A stretch of DNA of 64,000 nt from Dendrophyllia cribrosa (GCA_024195265.1 JAJLRJ010000011.1:4576866-4640865); one strand, 5' to 3'. Positions 28,401 through 39,560 are shown, counted from the stretch's first letter. Notes: generated by a model from the letters alone, not told the origin. Program-made: numbers and translations.

Positions 28401-30618
28401 CGCGACAAGCGAATAAATGCGCTATAATCTACACAGTCTAGCACACTAAATCTAAAAATTTCAAACAAATTAAACTGTTCGATTTTGAATAAATCGCTGA
28501 AACATTGTTAACACGTGTTTTTTCATGTTTGGAATTTTTAGTGGTCAAAACATTCCATTGGTCTCACAAATTATCATTAAATTACCACAGAAAGTTTCCT
28601 CAGACTTAAAAATTACTCCCTGCAAATAGCTCTGACTAGCTTTTCGGCAATAAAGAGAGCGAGCTTTTCATTCAAAAGCAGTTTTGCTTGACGTTTTCAC
28701 TCTTTTTAAACTGCATTTGAACGAAAAGCTCGATCTTTTTATTGCCGAGGAATTAGTCAGAGCTATTTGCAGGGATTAATAATTTTAGTCTGAGGAAACT
28801 TTCTGTGGTAATTTAATGATAATTTGTGAGACCAATGGAATGTTTTGACCGCTTATATTTCAAACATGAAAAACACGTGTTAAAAATGTTTCAGCGGTTT
28901 ATTTTAAATCGAACAGTTCAATTTGTTTGAATTTTTCCCATTTCGTGTGCTAGACTGTGTAGATTATAGCGCATTTATTCGCTTGTCGCGGGTAGCCCCA
29001 AAATCGAAATATTTTTTGGAAAAACTGTTTTTCGCCATATTTGTTTACCGTTTCTATGGAAACGCTGCTTGGCATAAAAAAAGCATCATCTATAACTTTC
29101 ATTCAAGCCAAACATCTGGTATCAAATTCAGATTTATTGAGCTAAAGTAAGATTATGTATAAGCGCATTCAAAAAGGGATGCGTGACCCCAAAAAAAAAC
29201 TACTTGGAGCCACCTTAAATCTAAGTATAAGATAGGCAAGGATACTTTCCAACAAGGTATAAAAATCACAACTGCTGTACTTTGATGTCAGAAGTTTACC
29301 ACTTTTAAGCTTATGGTAATATGCAATAACAAAAATGGTATTTCGTCCATGTCATGCACTTGTTACGGGATTTTATCGTATGATTGCTGGTGTAGATCCT
29401 ATTTAGACAAGGGAAGGGACGAAAAGTGCCCTCGCTGGCTTTTAATGTTTAGAACTTTAGCTGTATTTAACCAATACACACCAAACTTCGTGAGCTTTTT
29501 TCAAATTTTCCGGTCTTGGAACGTTTTGATGTCACAGATTTTTGTTCATGACGTGCATAGGTTTCATGCAACTATATTTTGCTCAAATGAAAGTTAAAGA
29601 GGAAACTTTTTAACTTCGTTGTAGTACATTTTTAGGCATCAGTACATGGCAAAAAAACGGTCAGCTCAGGCATCCGCTTTGTTTGTAAATCAGCAGCGAT
29701 CATCGGCGAAATAAAAAAAAGGAAAATAGATCGCTTAATATAGTGTCAACGGTGTTAAGCACGAAATGCTTGCTGGCCGTAGTATACATATGTTGTTAGA
29801 ATATGGTAGTGTTGGTTTAATTTCGTGAAGAAGGGAAATTTGACTCGGTGTACCCGAAGAAAAAATTCTCGAAGCAAGTGGAGAACACATGACACACTGT
29901 TGCACCAATAACGTTCCCCTGAAATTTGTTTTTGCCATTTAGAGCCCAGTGCTTCTCCTGAGAATGTATCCGGAGATAACAGCAGCTCAACCAGCATAAG
30001 AGTCACCTGGAGTAAAGTGCCAGTAGAAAAGCGGCACGGTCAAATCCTGCATTACACTGTTATCTACCAGGACTTAAAAGGAGGCACACAGAAATCAAAA
30101 CAAGTGTCATATCCCACACATGAAGTGGAGCTTACAAATCTTGCCAAGTATACAGATTACAGTATTAGAGTTTTGGCTGCTACTGCGAACGGAGATGGAC
30201 CAGCCAGTTTTTCTATTATAGTGCGCACTGATGAAGACAGTAAGTAAACGCTTAGAGTTTAATTTTATTACTGTCATTGCCTTTCCGTTACATTTACTGT
30301 TAATACCAGTAAGAGCATTACCCGGCTACAGTTTGCTCGCCAAAGTGGGGAAACGTTGTGACAGACCAGAGTAGGAGTCTGCTCCCCCTCTCAGCATACA
30401 AAACAAGCCCAGTCTGACAAGGGTAAACCTTGTTTTCGTTACATGATTGGATAAATGTGCAAAAAAAAATCTAATTTTCTATAAACGCTGAACACTACAA
30501 CTTATTTACACATTACTAAAGAACGCAAATAAACCTCTACATTTTGACAAACAGGTATTTTTAAAGTCAAAAGGCAACGAAGAACGTCTTGTAAGGAAGA
30601 ATTCCGAAAATGAGAACC

Positions 30619-30654
<36 letters not shown>

Positions 30655-33600
30655 CCCCGAACGAAAGACCTACTTGAAAGTAGGTTACTTTTGAGACCAT
30701 GCTCGTGAGTTATAAAAAATTACAAATATTTGGAAAACCGTGGAAGATATACTATATTCCCTCGAAAGCAACCCCGGCGCAACAATGGCTTAGAATTCTA
30801 GCGTGGACTAAAAGATATTCCCTAATTTTTAAAAGTGCTTTCCTATATCCTTTCATACTAGTACTCTGATTAATAACTTGTTCAGAGCGTTCAATGGAAA
30901 GGCTTGTTGCGAATTTTAGTAAAAGATAACGAAACGGTTATCCGAAAGTTAGGAGGCCGTTACATTCGGAATTCCACGGTATATGGCTACCATTTGTATA
31001 TCCTCATAATCTAAATGTCGTTTGTTGCAGAACCATCCCATCCCGCTACAATAAGCAAAGTGACGGTCCTCAATAGCACCAGCGTCCAGTTGGAATGGGA
31101 TCCAATTCCTGAGGTGTTCAGACATGGCATTATTATCAAATACACCATAGGCTACAGGGACGAGTCCACAAAATCAGAAAATGAAATATCCTTTCCACGA
31201 ACTGCTGCAAAAGCAATTTTAAATGGACTCAGGCAGTCTGGTAAATATTCATTTTGGATTATGGCTGCAACATCGAAAGGTATGAGTCCACCAAGTGACA
31301 TTAGGACGGCAAGAACTGAAGGTGAGAAAATGTTTTAAAAAAAGCTGTATATTTAGTTACCACAAAACGGTAATATTTATTGGAATGCTCCTCTGCTAAA
31401 CCGTATAAATTTTACATCTTACGATGGCTACCTATTGTTTTAGCCTTGATATTTTATGACTTTACTTAAACAAAAAACAGTAAACTTAACCGCAAAAATT
31501 CTCTCGTTTCATTTCTAAAACTTTGCAAATTTTGAGAAACTACAAAATAACATGATATTAGGAAACCGTCTGAAGAACCGTAATCTTTTTTCATTTCAAA
31601 ACGTTGGCCTAAACCATTTCCACAAGATAACAATGTTAACAAAATAAACGTGAAGAAACTCGAAAAATTCAATTATTTCCATATATTGTTTAGATGCACT
31701 GTTACCAAAAAAGTGACAACTGATAAAAAGTCATATTAAATATGTTGGCATCGTCACTGGTAAATCTCGTGAGGCAAAAAGTGCAAGACAAAAAAATTAG
31801 GCTTTACTATGTAACTCATGATAATTAGTGTAGATGCTTATGTTATAACTCAAGGGAGCCGTCTTTAACCCTATTTTGCCGGGGGGGGGGGGGGGGGGAG
31901 TACAAAGTACCCGCGCTAACTTTAAACATTCATAACTTCCTTAATAATACGCCATAAAACTTTGTGACTTTTCCTAAAATTTATCTGGCAACAATTAGAT
32001 ATGACATATTATTGATCACGTGAATTCATGTTTCCATAGCAACAAGATTTTGACCGCCATGGTTTTGTAATTTGCATATTTTTACCTTTTAATTAAGAAA
32101 AACAGTGTTTATTGGTATAACTTTTGCCATTTTACGTTATTTAGCGTTTATTTATTGGTTTTGATTAATTTTGAGTCAGTTTGGAAGTTTTTTTAGAGAT
32201 TTTAAAAAAATTCAGAAATCCAAGATGGCGGATCCAAGATGACGGCCGTATAACTAGTTACCTAATAAGTACGTCATATGACGTCATCGTTGTGCGGACC
32301 GCAAAGGAGACAGTTTTGGACGTACTTTGTACCGTCTAGATTTCATTGTCATAGCTTTAATATTCTTGAACCCCCCAGGCTCAGGAACTCAAAAAAGCCC
32401 GAGCAAAATAGGGTTAACATTTTTTTTTTTCTTTTGCAGACCCGCCCAGGCCTTCACCACCTCTCAAGGACAACATTGGTGAAACAGAAGTAGCAGTAGA
32501 GTTTGTAAACAAAAACGCTTTAAGTAACGGAAATCCAATCAGGTTAGTATTGTAAAGTGCTCTTAAGTAGCGTCCGTTGTAACCAACTGGATCGAGATTG
32601 CATTTTGCAGGTTAACGGTTTCTAATGAGAAGTTCAAGCAAGTAACCGTGGACGACAATCCTGTTGGTGTACGTTGGATTAATAGTGATCTGATCGATTT
32701 AACAAGTGAAAATAATAGTATAAAAGCAAAGACCGATACAACGTAGTTGAAATTGTTTTAAAGGTGTACTATATTTCGGTTTGCCAAACCAGCTTTCTTC
32801 AGGTACAATGAGGTAAAATTTACATTGGCTTTTTATATATAGAACTTGACGTGTATACGTAACAACGGAAATACGTAGGGCTGCGCCTAGAAAAATAACA
32901 ATGATAGACAGAAATAAAACTAGCTGATAACAAGAAAAAAATATACAGTATACAGAAAACAATGAATCGAAACTAATACAAAAGTGAATTATTAGTATGT
33001 TTCTTCGCGAATGTTGAGGCCGTGAGGTACAAGTGTTCCGCCTTTTGAAATTAAAAAGGCTTCTTTAGCCTCACGTATTAAGTCTCGGTTTGTACATTGT
33101 TCCAGAACATTGTTTCAATTCAGAGTGCAGTGCTGCAAGTAAATGCGTTTCTATAGTACACGCCTAGAAGTTTTGTTTACAGTTGTTTATAACAGAAAAG
33201 CATTTAGACCGTCGGCTACTTAATCAAGCAAACTGACACGGTTCTATTATGCTACTTGCAGATATTTCCAGATGATTGTGATGCCACTAACAAAAGGAAA
33301 AGATTTAGGTAATCCCGCAGATGCAAAATATAAAACTATCAAGCGAAAATATAAGGACCAAGTGGAAGATGAGCCGTACATTACCGCTGAGTTTTTGAAG
33401 GATGAGTCCAGAACGACATTTACTGTTGGAGATGGGAAGTATTACTCGAGATCTGGTGTTACTGAAGCTAGCAGAAAACGCAGAGATGCATCAAGTTAGT
33501 CAACAACTGAACACATTTTAATTAATTTCTTTTCAAAACAAAAATTATAAATCTAGAAATCTCAGATAATTCCTTTTGGATAGGGACCAAAAGGAAAGTG

Positions 33601-35944
33601 TACACTTCCCTTTCCCGTTGGCTCCCTCCAAAGGAACTATCTGAGCCAGGAATTAGCTTAGATTTTTCATATTGTAGATTCTAGGAGGTTCTGAAATTAT
33701 CCCTATTTTGCCTGGGGGGGAGGCACAAAGTACCCGCGCTAACTTTCAACATCATAACTTCTTTAATATGCATATGTATTCAAACGCCATAAAACTTTGT
33801 GACTTTTCCTAAAATTTATCTGGCAACAATTAGAAATGACATTTATTGATCACGTGACTTGATGTTTCCATGGCAACAAGATTTTGACAGCCATGTTTTT
33901 TTTTTAATTTGCATATTTTTACCTTTGAATGAAGAAAAACAATGTTTATTAATATAACTTTAAAATTTACATTTTACGTCATTTAGCGTTTATTTATTGG
34001 TTTTGATTAATTTTGAGTCAATTTGGACGGTTTTTAAGAGGCTTTGAAAAAATTCAGAAATCCAAGATAGCGGATCCAAGATATAACTAATTACCTAATA
34101 ACTACGTCATATGACGTCATCGTTCCATTGTGCGGAACGCAAATGAGACAGCTTTGGACGTACTATATACCCGGTGGGTTTCATTGTCATAGTCTTAATG
34201 TTCTTGAAGTTACAAGGGGGGGGGGGGGGGGGGGCACAATGTGCTTCTCCCCCCCCCCCCCCCCCCCCCCCAGGCTAAGGAACTAAAAAAAGCCCAGGCA
34301 AAATATGGTTAAGATTCTGGGAAATGATATTTGTAGCCATTTTGACGACTTATTTCTATCTTTAAATAATTCACTTGTAAGGTATATCCTTTTCGTATCT
34401 TCAGGCACTAAAAACCCAAAAAGATATGTCAGAAAAAAAAAAGGTTTATTTGGTGAGCTAGGATCTTGGCGCATATGCTTATTAATACATTAAGCGCGAA
34501 CATTAAACGTGTTTTAGCATATCATTATGATTGTCATTATTTTGTTTTTCAAAATCGAAACGTTTTCACAATGTGTTATTTCCCAGTCTCAGGAACTGTA
34601 CTCCATAAAAGACCAAGCCAAATAAGGTTAAGCTGCCTATAAACTCAACTACCCGATTGTTTGGAGTGTCCATTCGTTTAGCCAATATATACATGCAAAG
34701 GATTTGAAGCATTTGTAAGTTTCTGTTATAATTGAGCCTCGTTATGTAGAAGTTACGTTCACTTTAGATCCGAGGGCATCGTTTCTTTAGGTTTATATTT
34801 CTTTCCAAGGCGCAGAAACGGTAAAATCTTACGAGAGCTGCTACGCCATTTTCCATCCCTAATGGTTTACCCCATTGTTTGGCATGCTGTTCAGTCATGC
34901 TAACATATTGCTGTATTTTGTCTCTTTATAGCCGTTGCTAAGTATCTGAATGGGAAGCTTGAGAGTGACACTCAGTACGCTGTCTTTCAACGCTCTTTTG
35001 ATAAAGACGGTGGTTATGAAAATGAGGGATTCATTGAATTTACCACCAAGGCAAAGTCTTCAACAACAATCATTGTTTCTGTTGTCGTCGTGGTACTTGT
35101 TTTACTCATCATCTTGGTTGTTGGGTTCATAGTTTGGCGTCGCAATCGCCAAAATGGTACGTCTTCAATCATATGTAACCCTATTCAGACCGCGAGGGAC
35201 CGGCGAAGGGGCTTTATAATTCTGTAACATTTAACCAATACACACAAAGTTATGAATCATACCTTGCATTTTGATATTCATTTCTTATTTACTAGGCTGG
35301 TGTAAAAACGTAATAACCAAGGGAATAATGTGTTGGTGTATCGTTCAAATTTCTATTAAAAAAAAAACAGTGGCATTAATTTGCCCCTTGTCTCTACAAA
35401 GTTATAAAGTTAGTACAACTTGTGTATCCTAAGGCAGATTTGGATGGAACATTTTTGGTCTACGACATAACTTTGGTTACATTTACAAGTAGAGAATTGC
35501 GGACTTACGCGAAACAATTGCTGTCGCACGCATGTCGCGAGAACATTGTACCGTCTGAACCGCACATCAATTGGCTTGTCATATATTTTTAGTTTTGTTT
35601 ATTTTATTTTGCCAGAGCCCAAGATGACTTCAAGGAGCCAACGTTTTTCAACGCCGGAACGTATGGAGATGTCTGCTAACAACAACCCACCAACAGAACC
35701 AAGACATATTACGGCTTCACAGTCTAATGATCACAGACCAGCAGCAGAAGGCCAGGTCACCTATGAAGTGGTCAATGACATACGCTCTGGCCAAGGACCC
35801 TATTATAATGATGTTAATTTATCGGAAGAGGGTATTTACCAAGAGATCCAAGAAGTTACTCATTATCGACCATTAAACGTAGTTCGCCAAAGTGAATATG
35901 AAGGTTTAAGTAACCTTCAGCGTCAGGCGGAAGTTCGTGTATAA
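22165..35944 (+). CDS. FN3-repeat receptor with RPTP-like membrane-proximal region and tyrosine-rich tail (8 exons seen; 5' end not found)
   Basis: Exons: 22165-22461, 27191-27502, 29943-30239, 31031-31321, 32440-32542, 33262-33494, 34932-35156, 35616-35944. All have AG/GT borders and consistent phases. The first four are phase-1 fibronectin-III domains (LVEWENVP, LVTWNEVP, RVTWSKVP, QLEWDPIP). Exons 5-7 encode a region like the membrane-proximal part of receptor tyrosine phosphatases (YFQMIVMPLTKGKD..., then DTQYAVFQRSFD) with a furin-type SRKRRDA site. Exon 7 ends in a TM helix (TTIIVSVVVVVLVLLIILVV) and basic stop-transfer residues. Exon 8 is a ~108-residue tail with VTYEVV, YYNDV, YQEI, YRPL and YEGL motifs, then a stop. 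No phosphatase or kinase domain follows. It is probably a cell-surface adhesion or recognition receptor. I do not assign an orthologue. Confidence 0.82.
22462..27190. other. Intron of the receptor gene, repeat-rich
   Basis: No exon recognised. Poly-C runs lie near 22902-22912 and 23110-23127. A triple cttgcatact repeat is near 24950. A direct duplication at about 25340-25560 shares gggttagtcatccc...acaacgtatcgcagaacattcct. A compound tandem repeat occupies about 25725-25980. Confidence 0.6.
25725..25980. repeat. Compound tandem repeat in an intron
   Basis: Two units of ggtgaaatttcttagcttcg...ggaaaatgtca are followed by two units of aaatgtcaaagcgcaactcac...taaataagaactgta and two of taagaactgtaataccyttgtggt. 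Confidence 0.75.
27191..27502 (+). CDS. Exon: FN3 domain 2
   Basis: Acceptor ttgttttag and donor gtaagt; 312 bases, phase 1-1. It encodes SASPSNLKSLDKTSTSILVTW to TNRQD, with the FN3 core YRISVLASTIKGDG. Confidence 0.88.
27695..29187. mobile_element. 1.5-kb foldback element with nested partial copy
   Basis: Outer ends tcatacttccctttttgaatgcgcttata and its inverse at about 29159-29187 are inverted repeats. The unit starting ggcttggatgaaagttttaagcgatg occurs at about 27776 and 28285 (direct) and again inverted at about 28700-29110. Each junction carries a hairpin with gcaaatagctctgact...gagctttt. It lies in the intron between FN3 exons 2 and 3. Confidence 0.8.
29943..30239 (+). CDS. Exon: FN3 domain 3
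   Basis: Acceptor gccatttag and donor gtaagt; 297 bases, phase 1-1. It encodes SASPENVSGDNSSSTSIRVTW to TDED, with YTDYSIRVLAATANGDG. The opening SASP is shared with FN3 domain 2. Confidence 0.88.
30621..30653. repeat. Poly-C tract, 33 bases
   Basis: An uninterrupted run of C in an intron. Similar shorter runs occur at 19325, 22902, 23110, 27080, 31880 (G), 34217 (G) and 34249 (C). Run lengths in an assembly are unreliable. Confidence 0.9.
31031..31321 (+). CDS. Exon: FN3 domain 4
   Basis: Acceptor tttgttgcag and donor gtgaga; 291 bases, phase 1-1. It encodes PSHPATISKVTVLNSTSVQLEW to ARTEG, with the FN3 pattern GKYSFWIMAATSKGMSPPSD. Confidence 0.88.
31865..32417. mobile_element. piggyBac-type MITE, copy 1 (TTAA-flanked)
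   Basis: It begins TTAA-CCCTATTTTGCC and ends GCAAAATAGGG-TTAA: a perfect 11-base TIR with the piggyBac-like CCCTA start and TTAA target. Its right end is 22 bases before the exon that starts at 32440. A second copy lies at 33697-34312. Confidence 0.85.
32440..32542 (+). CDS. Exon: start of the RPTP-like membrane-proximal region
   Basis: Acceptor tttttttttcttttgcag and donor gttagt; 103 bases. It encodes PPRPSPPLKDNIGETEVAVEF to NGNPIR. The polypyrimidine tract abuts the MITE end at 32417. Confidence 0.75.
33262..33494 (+). CDS. Exon: membrane-proximal region with furin-type site
   Basis: Acceptor ctacttgcag and donor gttagt; 233 bases. It encodes YFQMIVMPLTKGKDLGNPAD to SRKRRDAS. RKRR is a classic furin recognition sequence and sits where receptor phosphatases are processed into two subunits. 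Confidence 0.82.
33697..34312. mobile_element. piggyBac-type MITE, copy 2
   Basis: Same family as 31865-32417 with the same internal order (tacccgcgctaacttt..., tcacgtga..., tacgtcatatgacgtcatcg). Left flank TTAT, right flank TTAA. Poly-G (34217) and poly-C (34249) runs have expanded inside it. Confidence 0.82.
34932..35156 (+). CDS. Exon: juxtamembrane segment and TM helix
   Basis: Acceptor ctctttatag and donor gtacgt; 225 bases. It encodes VAKYLNGKLESDTQYAVFQ..., then TTIIVSVVVVVLVLLIILVV and VWRRNRQN, a single-pass TM helix with a basic cytoplasmic anchor. Confidence 0.85.
35616..35944 (+). CDS. Terminal exon: cytoplasmic tail with tyrosine motifs
   Basis: Acceptor attttgccag; it reads EPKMTSRSQRFSTPERMEM... 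to a stop at 35942-35944. Tyrosine motifs in order: VTYEVV (ITIM-like), GPYYNDV, IYQEI, HYRPL (YxxI and YxxL separated by five residues, ITAM-like but short) and SEYEGL (ITIM-like). No catalytic domain. Confidence 0.8.
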
Positions 35945-36076
35945 ACAGTGGTTAGCAAATGGCAATCCTATGGCGAGACTGTTCACTACTATTTCGAGAA
36001 AGGTTGTCATAACGAAGCGTTTAAATGTAGGCGACAATACCACGGGGTGTTCTGGGTACATTACAAAGGGACCTTT

Positions 36077-36311
36077 AAAACACCCATCAACAGAACCAAG
36101 ACGTTTTGCGTCTTCACAGTCTAATGATCATGAAGAAGTTAATGGCGTACGATCTGGCCATGGTCCCTATTATAATGATATTAATTTATGGGAAGAGGGT
36201 ATTTACCAAGAGATCCAGGTAGCTCCTCATTATCGGTCATTAAACTTAGGTCGCCAAACTGAATACGAAGATTTAAGTAACCTTCAGCGTCGGGCGGAAG
36301 TTAGTGCATAA
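36077..36311 (+). pseudogene. Partial tandem duplicate of the receptor's tail exon
   Basis: It repeats the exon-8 coding region from TEPR onward with a ~30-base deletion (loss of the VTYEVV part) and keeps GPYYNDI, IYQEI, HYRSL and TEYEDL, ending at a stop. The following 3' sequence (tggttagcaa...tggcgag.ctgttcactactatttt) is also duplicated, so the unit is about 370 bases. No obvious acceptor of its own is seen; it may lie in the receptor's 3'UTR. Confidence 0.72.
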
Positions 36312-36405
36312 ACACTGGTTAGCAATTAGCAATCCTATGGCGAGGCTGTTCACTACTATTTTGAGAAGGTTGTCATAACGAAGCTTTTAAATGTAGTCGA
36401 CAGTA

Positions 36406-36749
36406 CAGGGGTGGATCCAGGAAATTCTGCAAGGGAGGTTGTACACCATAACGACGGACGGAGGGCGTGCGCCGTAGGCGCTAGTTCTATCGATGTCCGG
36501 GCGCATGCCCCCCTCGGAAAATGTTTCCTATTTTACCCTTTAAAACGCCATTTCCAGCATTCCCGAGACTCGAAAAGCGTTTTTGAAGTTAAGATGTCAA
36601 ATCCGGAGTTTACCTCAATTCTCAACCAGAATTGGTGGAAGTGAAACAACTACGTATAAAGCAATTTTAATCTATTATTTTTATGAACCACAAAGGGGTG
36701 GGGGAGGGGGATTGCAACACCCTCAACCCCTCCCCTGGATCCACCCCTG
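36406..36749. mobile_element. MITE with CAGGGGTGGATCC ends
   Basis: CAGGGGTGGATCCAGG... and ...CCTGGATCCACCCCTG form TIRs. CAGTA repeats at both sides (36401-36405 and 36750-36754). The unoccupied equivalent in the duplicated upstream unit (near 36040, gacaataccac) supports an insertion here. Confidence 0.75.
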
Positions 36750-37172
36750 CAGTACCACAAGGTATTCTGGGTGCATACCTAAGGCACTCTGTAAAATTTC
36801 TTATAACGGACGATTTTGTAACACAGTTTAGAATAGAAATCATCGATAGTTAAACATGACGTTTCGACGACAGCATGTCTTCATTATCAAATGATAATAA
36901 TTCAAATGATAATAAGATTGCCTACTCAGTGCAAGATTGTCTACTTAATTTCTACTTCACCTTCTACACATTGACATTGACTTTTGACATTTGACATTTT
37001 GACATTGACTTTTATTTTTTAAACATTTTTGATATGTAAATGCCTTTTTTGAAACTGTGAGTCCTGCCAGCACCGGCTTAATAGGGTTAACAAGAAAAAC
37101 GGAGCCGAAACCTTACCTCATGCCGCTTGGCACATGAGTAATTAGAGACTCTTTTTTTTACGACTGTCAGCA

Positions 37173-37460
37173 CATTCTCGACCCCAGGCCCTTCTTATTT
37201 CTTACTGCGCATGCTCGACGAAAACGAAGGGCTCTGGGAAACTCCGGAGTATGCTAATTAGTTCGTGGCTACATGGTCTCTAGAGCGCATGCTCTCAGTG
37301 AGGGGTCAACGTTGGTCCAATATTGGCCCCTTACTGAGCGCATGCGCTCTAGAGACCATGTAGCCACGAACTAATTAGCATACTCCGGAGTTTCCCAGAG
37401 CCCTTCGTTTTCGTCGAGCATGCGCAGTAAGAAATAAGAAGGGCCTGGGGTCGAGAATGC
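37173..37460. mobile_element. 288-bp palindromic MITE with 8-bp target duplication
   Basis: The arms (cattctcgaccccaggccc... and ...gggcctggggtcgagaatg) are nearly perfect over ~130 bases. TGTCAGCA flanks it at 37165-37172 and 37461-37468. An 8-bp duplication fits hAT-type mobilisation. The near-identity of the arms suggests recent insertion. Confidence 0.88.
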
Positions 37461-37989
37461 TGTCAGCATAGAAGAAGAATATGCGCGTTTATCTGAACGT
37501 TCAGCACTTTTTATATCATTTGTTGTTTAGCTCAAGAAAGTTCTAGCTGAAAAGCCCTAATGGGGAGTTTGTTCTGTCCATTTATGTACTGTATTGTCTA
37601 AATAAAATATTTACTTCCTTGGTGGAATAAACGTCTGTTTCAGAACACACTGCAACACATAACCACATGTGTCAATGGAATTAATCGACATCTCACTTCG
37701 TACTTACTGTCAAAACCGCCAACCGAAAAATGAGGACAATTTTACCACCCGTCAACGTTGGACAAAGATTAGCCTCCTGTGATACTTGTATAAAACATGG
37801 GATACGGACTATAGACCAATCCAGGATTTAATATTAAGCAATGTTTCGGATGTTACTAAAACCAGGACCGTGGAACGGGGAACGGGAGTTTGGGAAAGAG
37901 CGGTCAGTACTTCCCATAAAAATTCAAAATGGTGGGTTAGGGTGAGGTTAGGGTTAGATCGTAGCCCTAAAAAGGTCTAAAAGCGGTCA

Positions 37990-38195
37990 GTATAAAACAT
38001 GGACTACGGAGCTACGGACTGGGTATAAAACATGGACTACTACGGACTACGGAGTGGAAAATATGGACTACTATGGACTACGGAGTGGAAAACACAGACT
38101 ACTACGGACTACGGAGTGGAAAACATGGACTACTACGGACTACGGAGTGGAAAATATGGACTGGGTATAAAACAAAGACTACGTACTACAGACTT
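37990..38195. repeat. Tandem repeat, unit about 31-35 bases
   Basis: About four to five copies of ggactactacggactacggagtggaaaa, bordered at both ends by gactgggtataaaacat. The frame across it (MDYYGLRSGKYG) is repeat-derived. Confidence 0.85.
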
Positions 38196-38869
38196 TGTAC
38201 TAGTATATTCATTTAATTGCTTTCGTTAAAGAGTAGCATTTTATTAAGAACAGCACCAAGCTAGAGCCAGCCAGTTGGCCTGGTTATGTTTTATTTTGCA
38301 TGTTGCTTCTTTCTTTTCCACTACTACTTTGATTCTATGTACATTTGATCATTAGACTCTAAACTATTCAGGCTTGGATGTCCTTAAAATTATAGGACGT
38401 GATATGTTTTTCGGTTCGCATAAGCTCCGAGTAGCTCAACCATCTCCAGACTACTTTGTTGTCCATTGTACTATTTCTGAATTAATCCTTAACTCTCAAG
38501 AGTGCAAAATGAGCGTCAATGGATTTCGTGAAGTAAATTGTACCTTATGAAGGCAACAACAGTTTTCACAAAACCTCCTAAAACGAAGGAATATAGCTAA
38601 AAAACACAACAGAATACATCGTGACTCAAGCACTTAATAGCCAAGGAAGAATAGTAAAAATACTGAGCTCAACATACACTCTTTTTTATGTAAGAACCTA
38701 TTTATCACAAGAACGTCGAGGTTGAAATTGGCGAGAATTTTAAGAACGTGCTAAGAATAAAGCCAGGTTAAAATTGAGAACGTCTCTATTTTAATACCAT
38801 GTTAACAATGAGCTAAAAGATGAATACCAAGTTTTATAATAGCAAGTATGTCTAATAATTTACTTATTC

Positions 38870-39560
38870 TTGGTTTTCACATGACGTCATAAAAATTAAA
38901 AAATCTAAAATATACATCCTACAAATCTGTTTCTAACATGGTATGTGGATACAAGTGTTATAATCTTTCACAAAAAGTTTCAGGTTTTAATGATGTTTTG
39001 CTTCCAATTTACAAAGGTTTTAAATGTGTCACGCAATTTGTCACGCTATTTCAGATAAGCTGTGAAAATAAACAAAATTAAATCAGTTGAAAGTTATTGT
39101 TTGCATTTTAAGTGCTTATAGCAAATACAATATTTTTTTTATTTGATTTTTGGTGTAATTAAGACTTTGAAGTTTTGGTCGCCATGTTTGTGCCCCTAAG
39201 TGGGGCACAAAGATGGCCGCTCCATACATTTCTTACTAAAAATGTCTAATACTCGTTCGCCTATAACTGTTAAACGAAATGCTTTTGCGCTCCAAAATTT
39301 GGCCAAGTTGTGTAGCTTTAAACTCACTACAATAGCCCAATTTCGATATATTAAAATTCAGCTTGAAACAAAAGACATCACTACGAGGCTTAGGGGAATG
39401 ATAATAGGGATTTATATGGTTTTTTCCCCTAAGCCTCGTAGTGATGTCTTTTGTTTCAAGCTGAATTTTAAATATATCGAAATTGGGCTATTCCATACAC
39501 ATTTTGGAAACGAAAACTATTGTTTAATGCTTCTAAATTTTGATATGACGTAAGTGAAAA
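38870..39560. repeat. Dispersed repeat, copy A, with nested palindrome
   Basis: It is clearly similar to 59505-60040 over catgacgtcataaaaatt..., atacatcctacaaa..., cacaaaaagtttc and cgctccatacatttcttacta. Copy A has an extra 158-base palindrome at 39333-39490 that copy B lacks. Confidence 0.8.
39333..39490. mobile_element. 158-bp palindromic insertion within the dispersed repeat
   Basis: tagcccaatttcgatat... pairs with ...atatcgaaattgggcta nearly perfectly, centre ggggaatgataatagggattt. Copy B of the host repeat runs without it (ctctacaattccata), giving an empty site. Confidence 0.8.
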
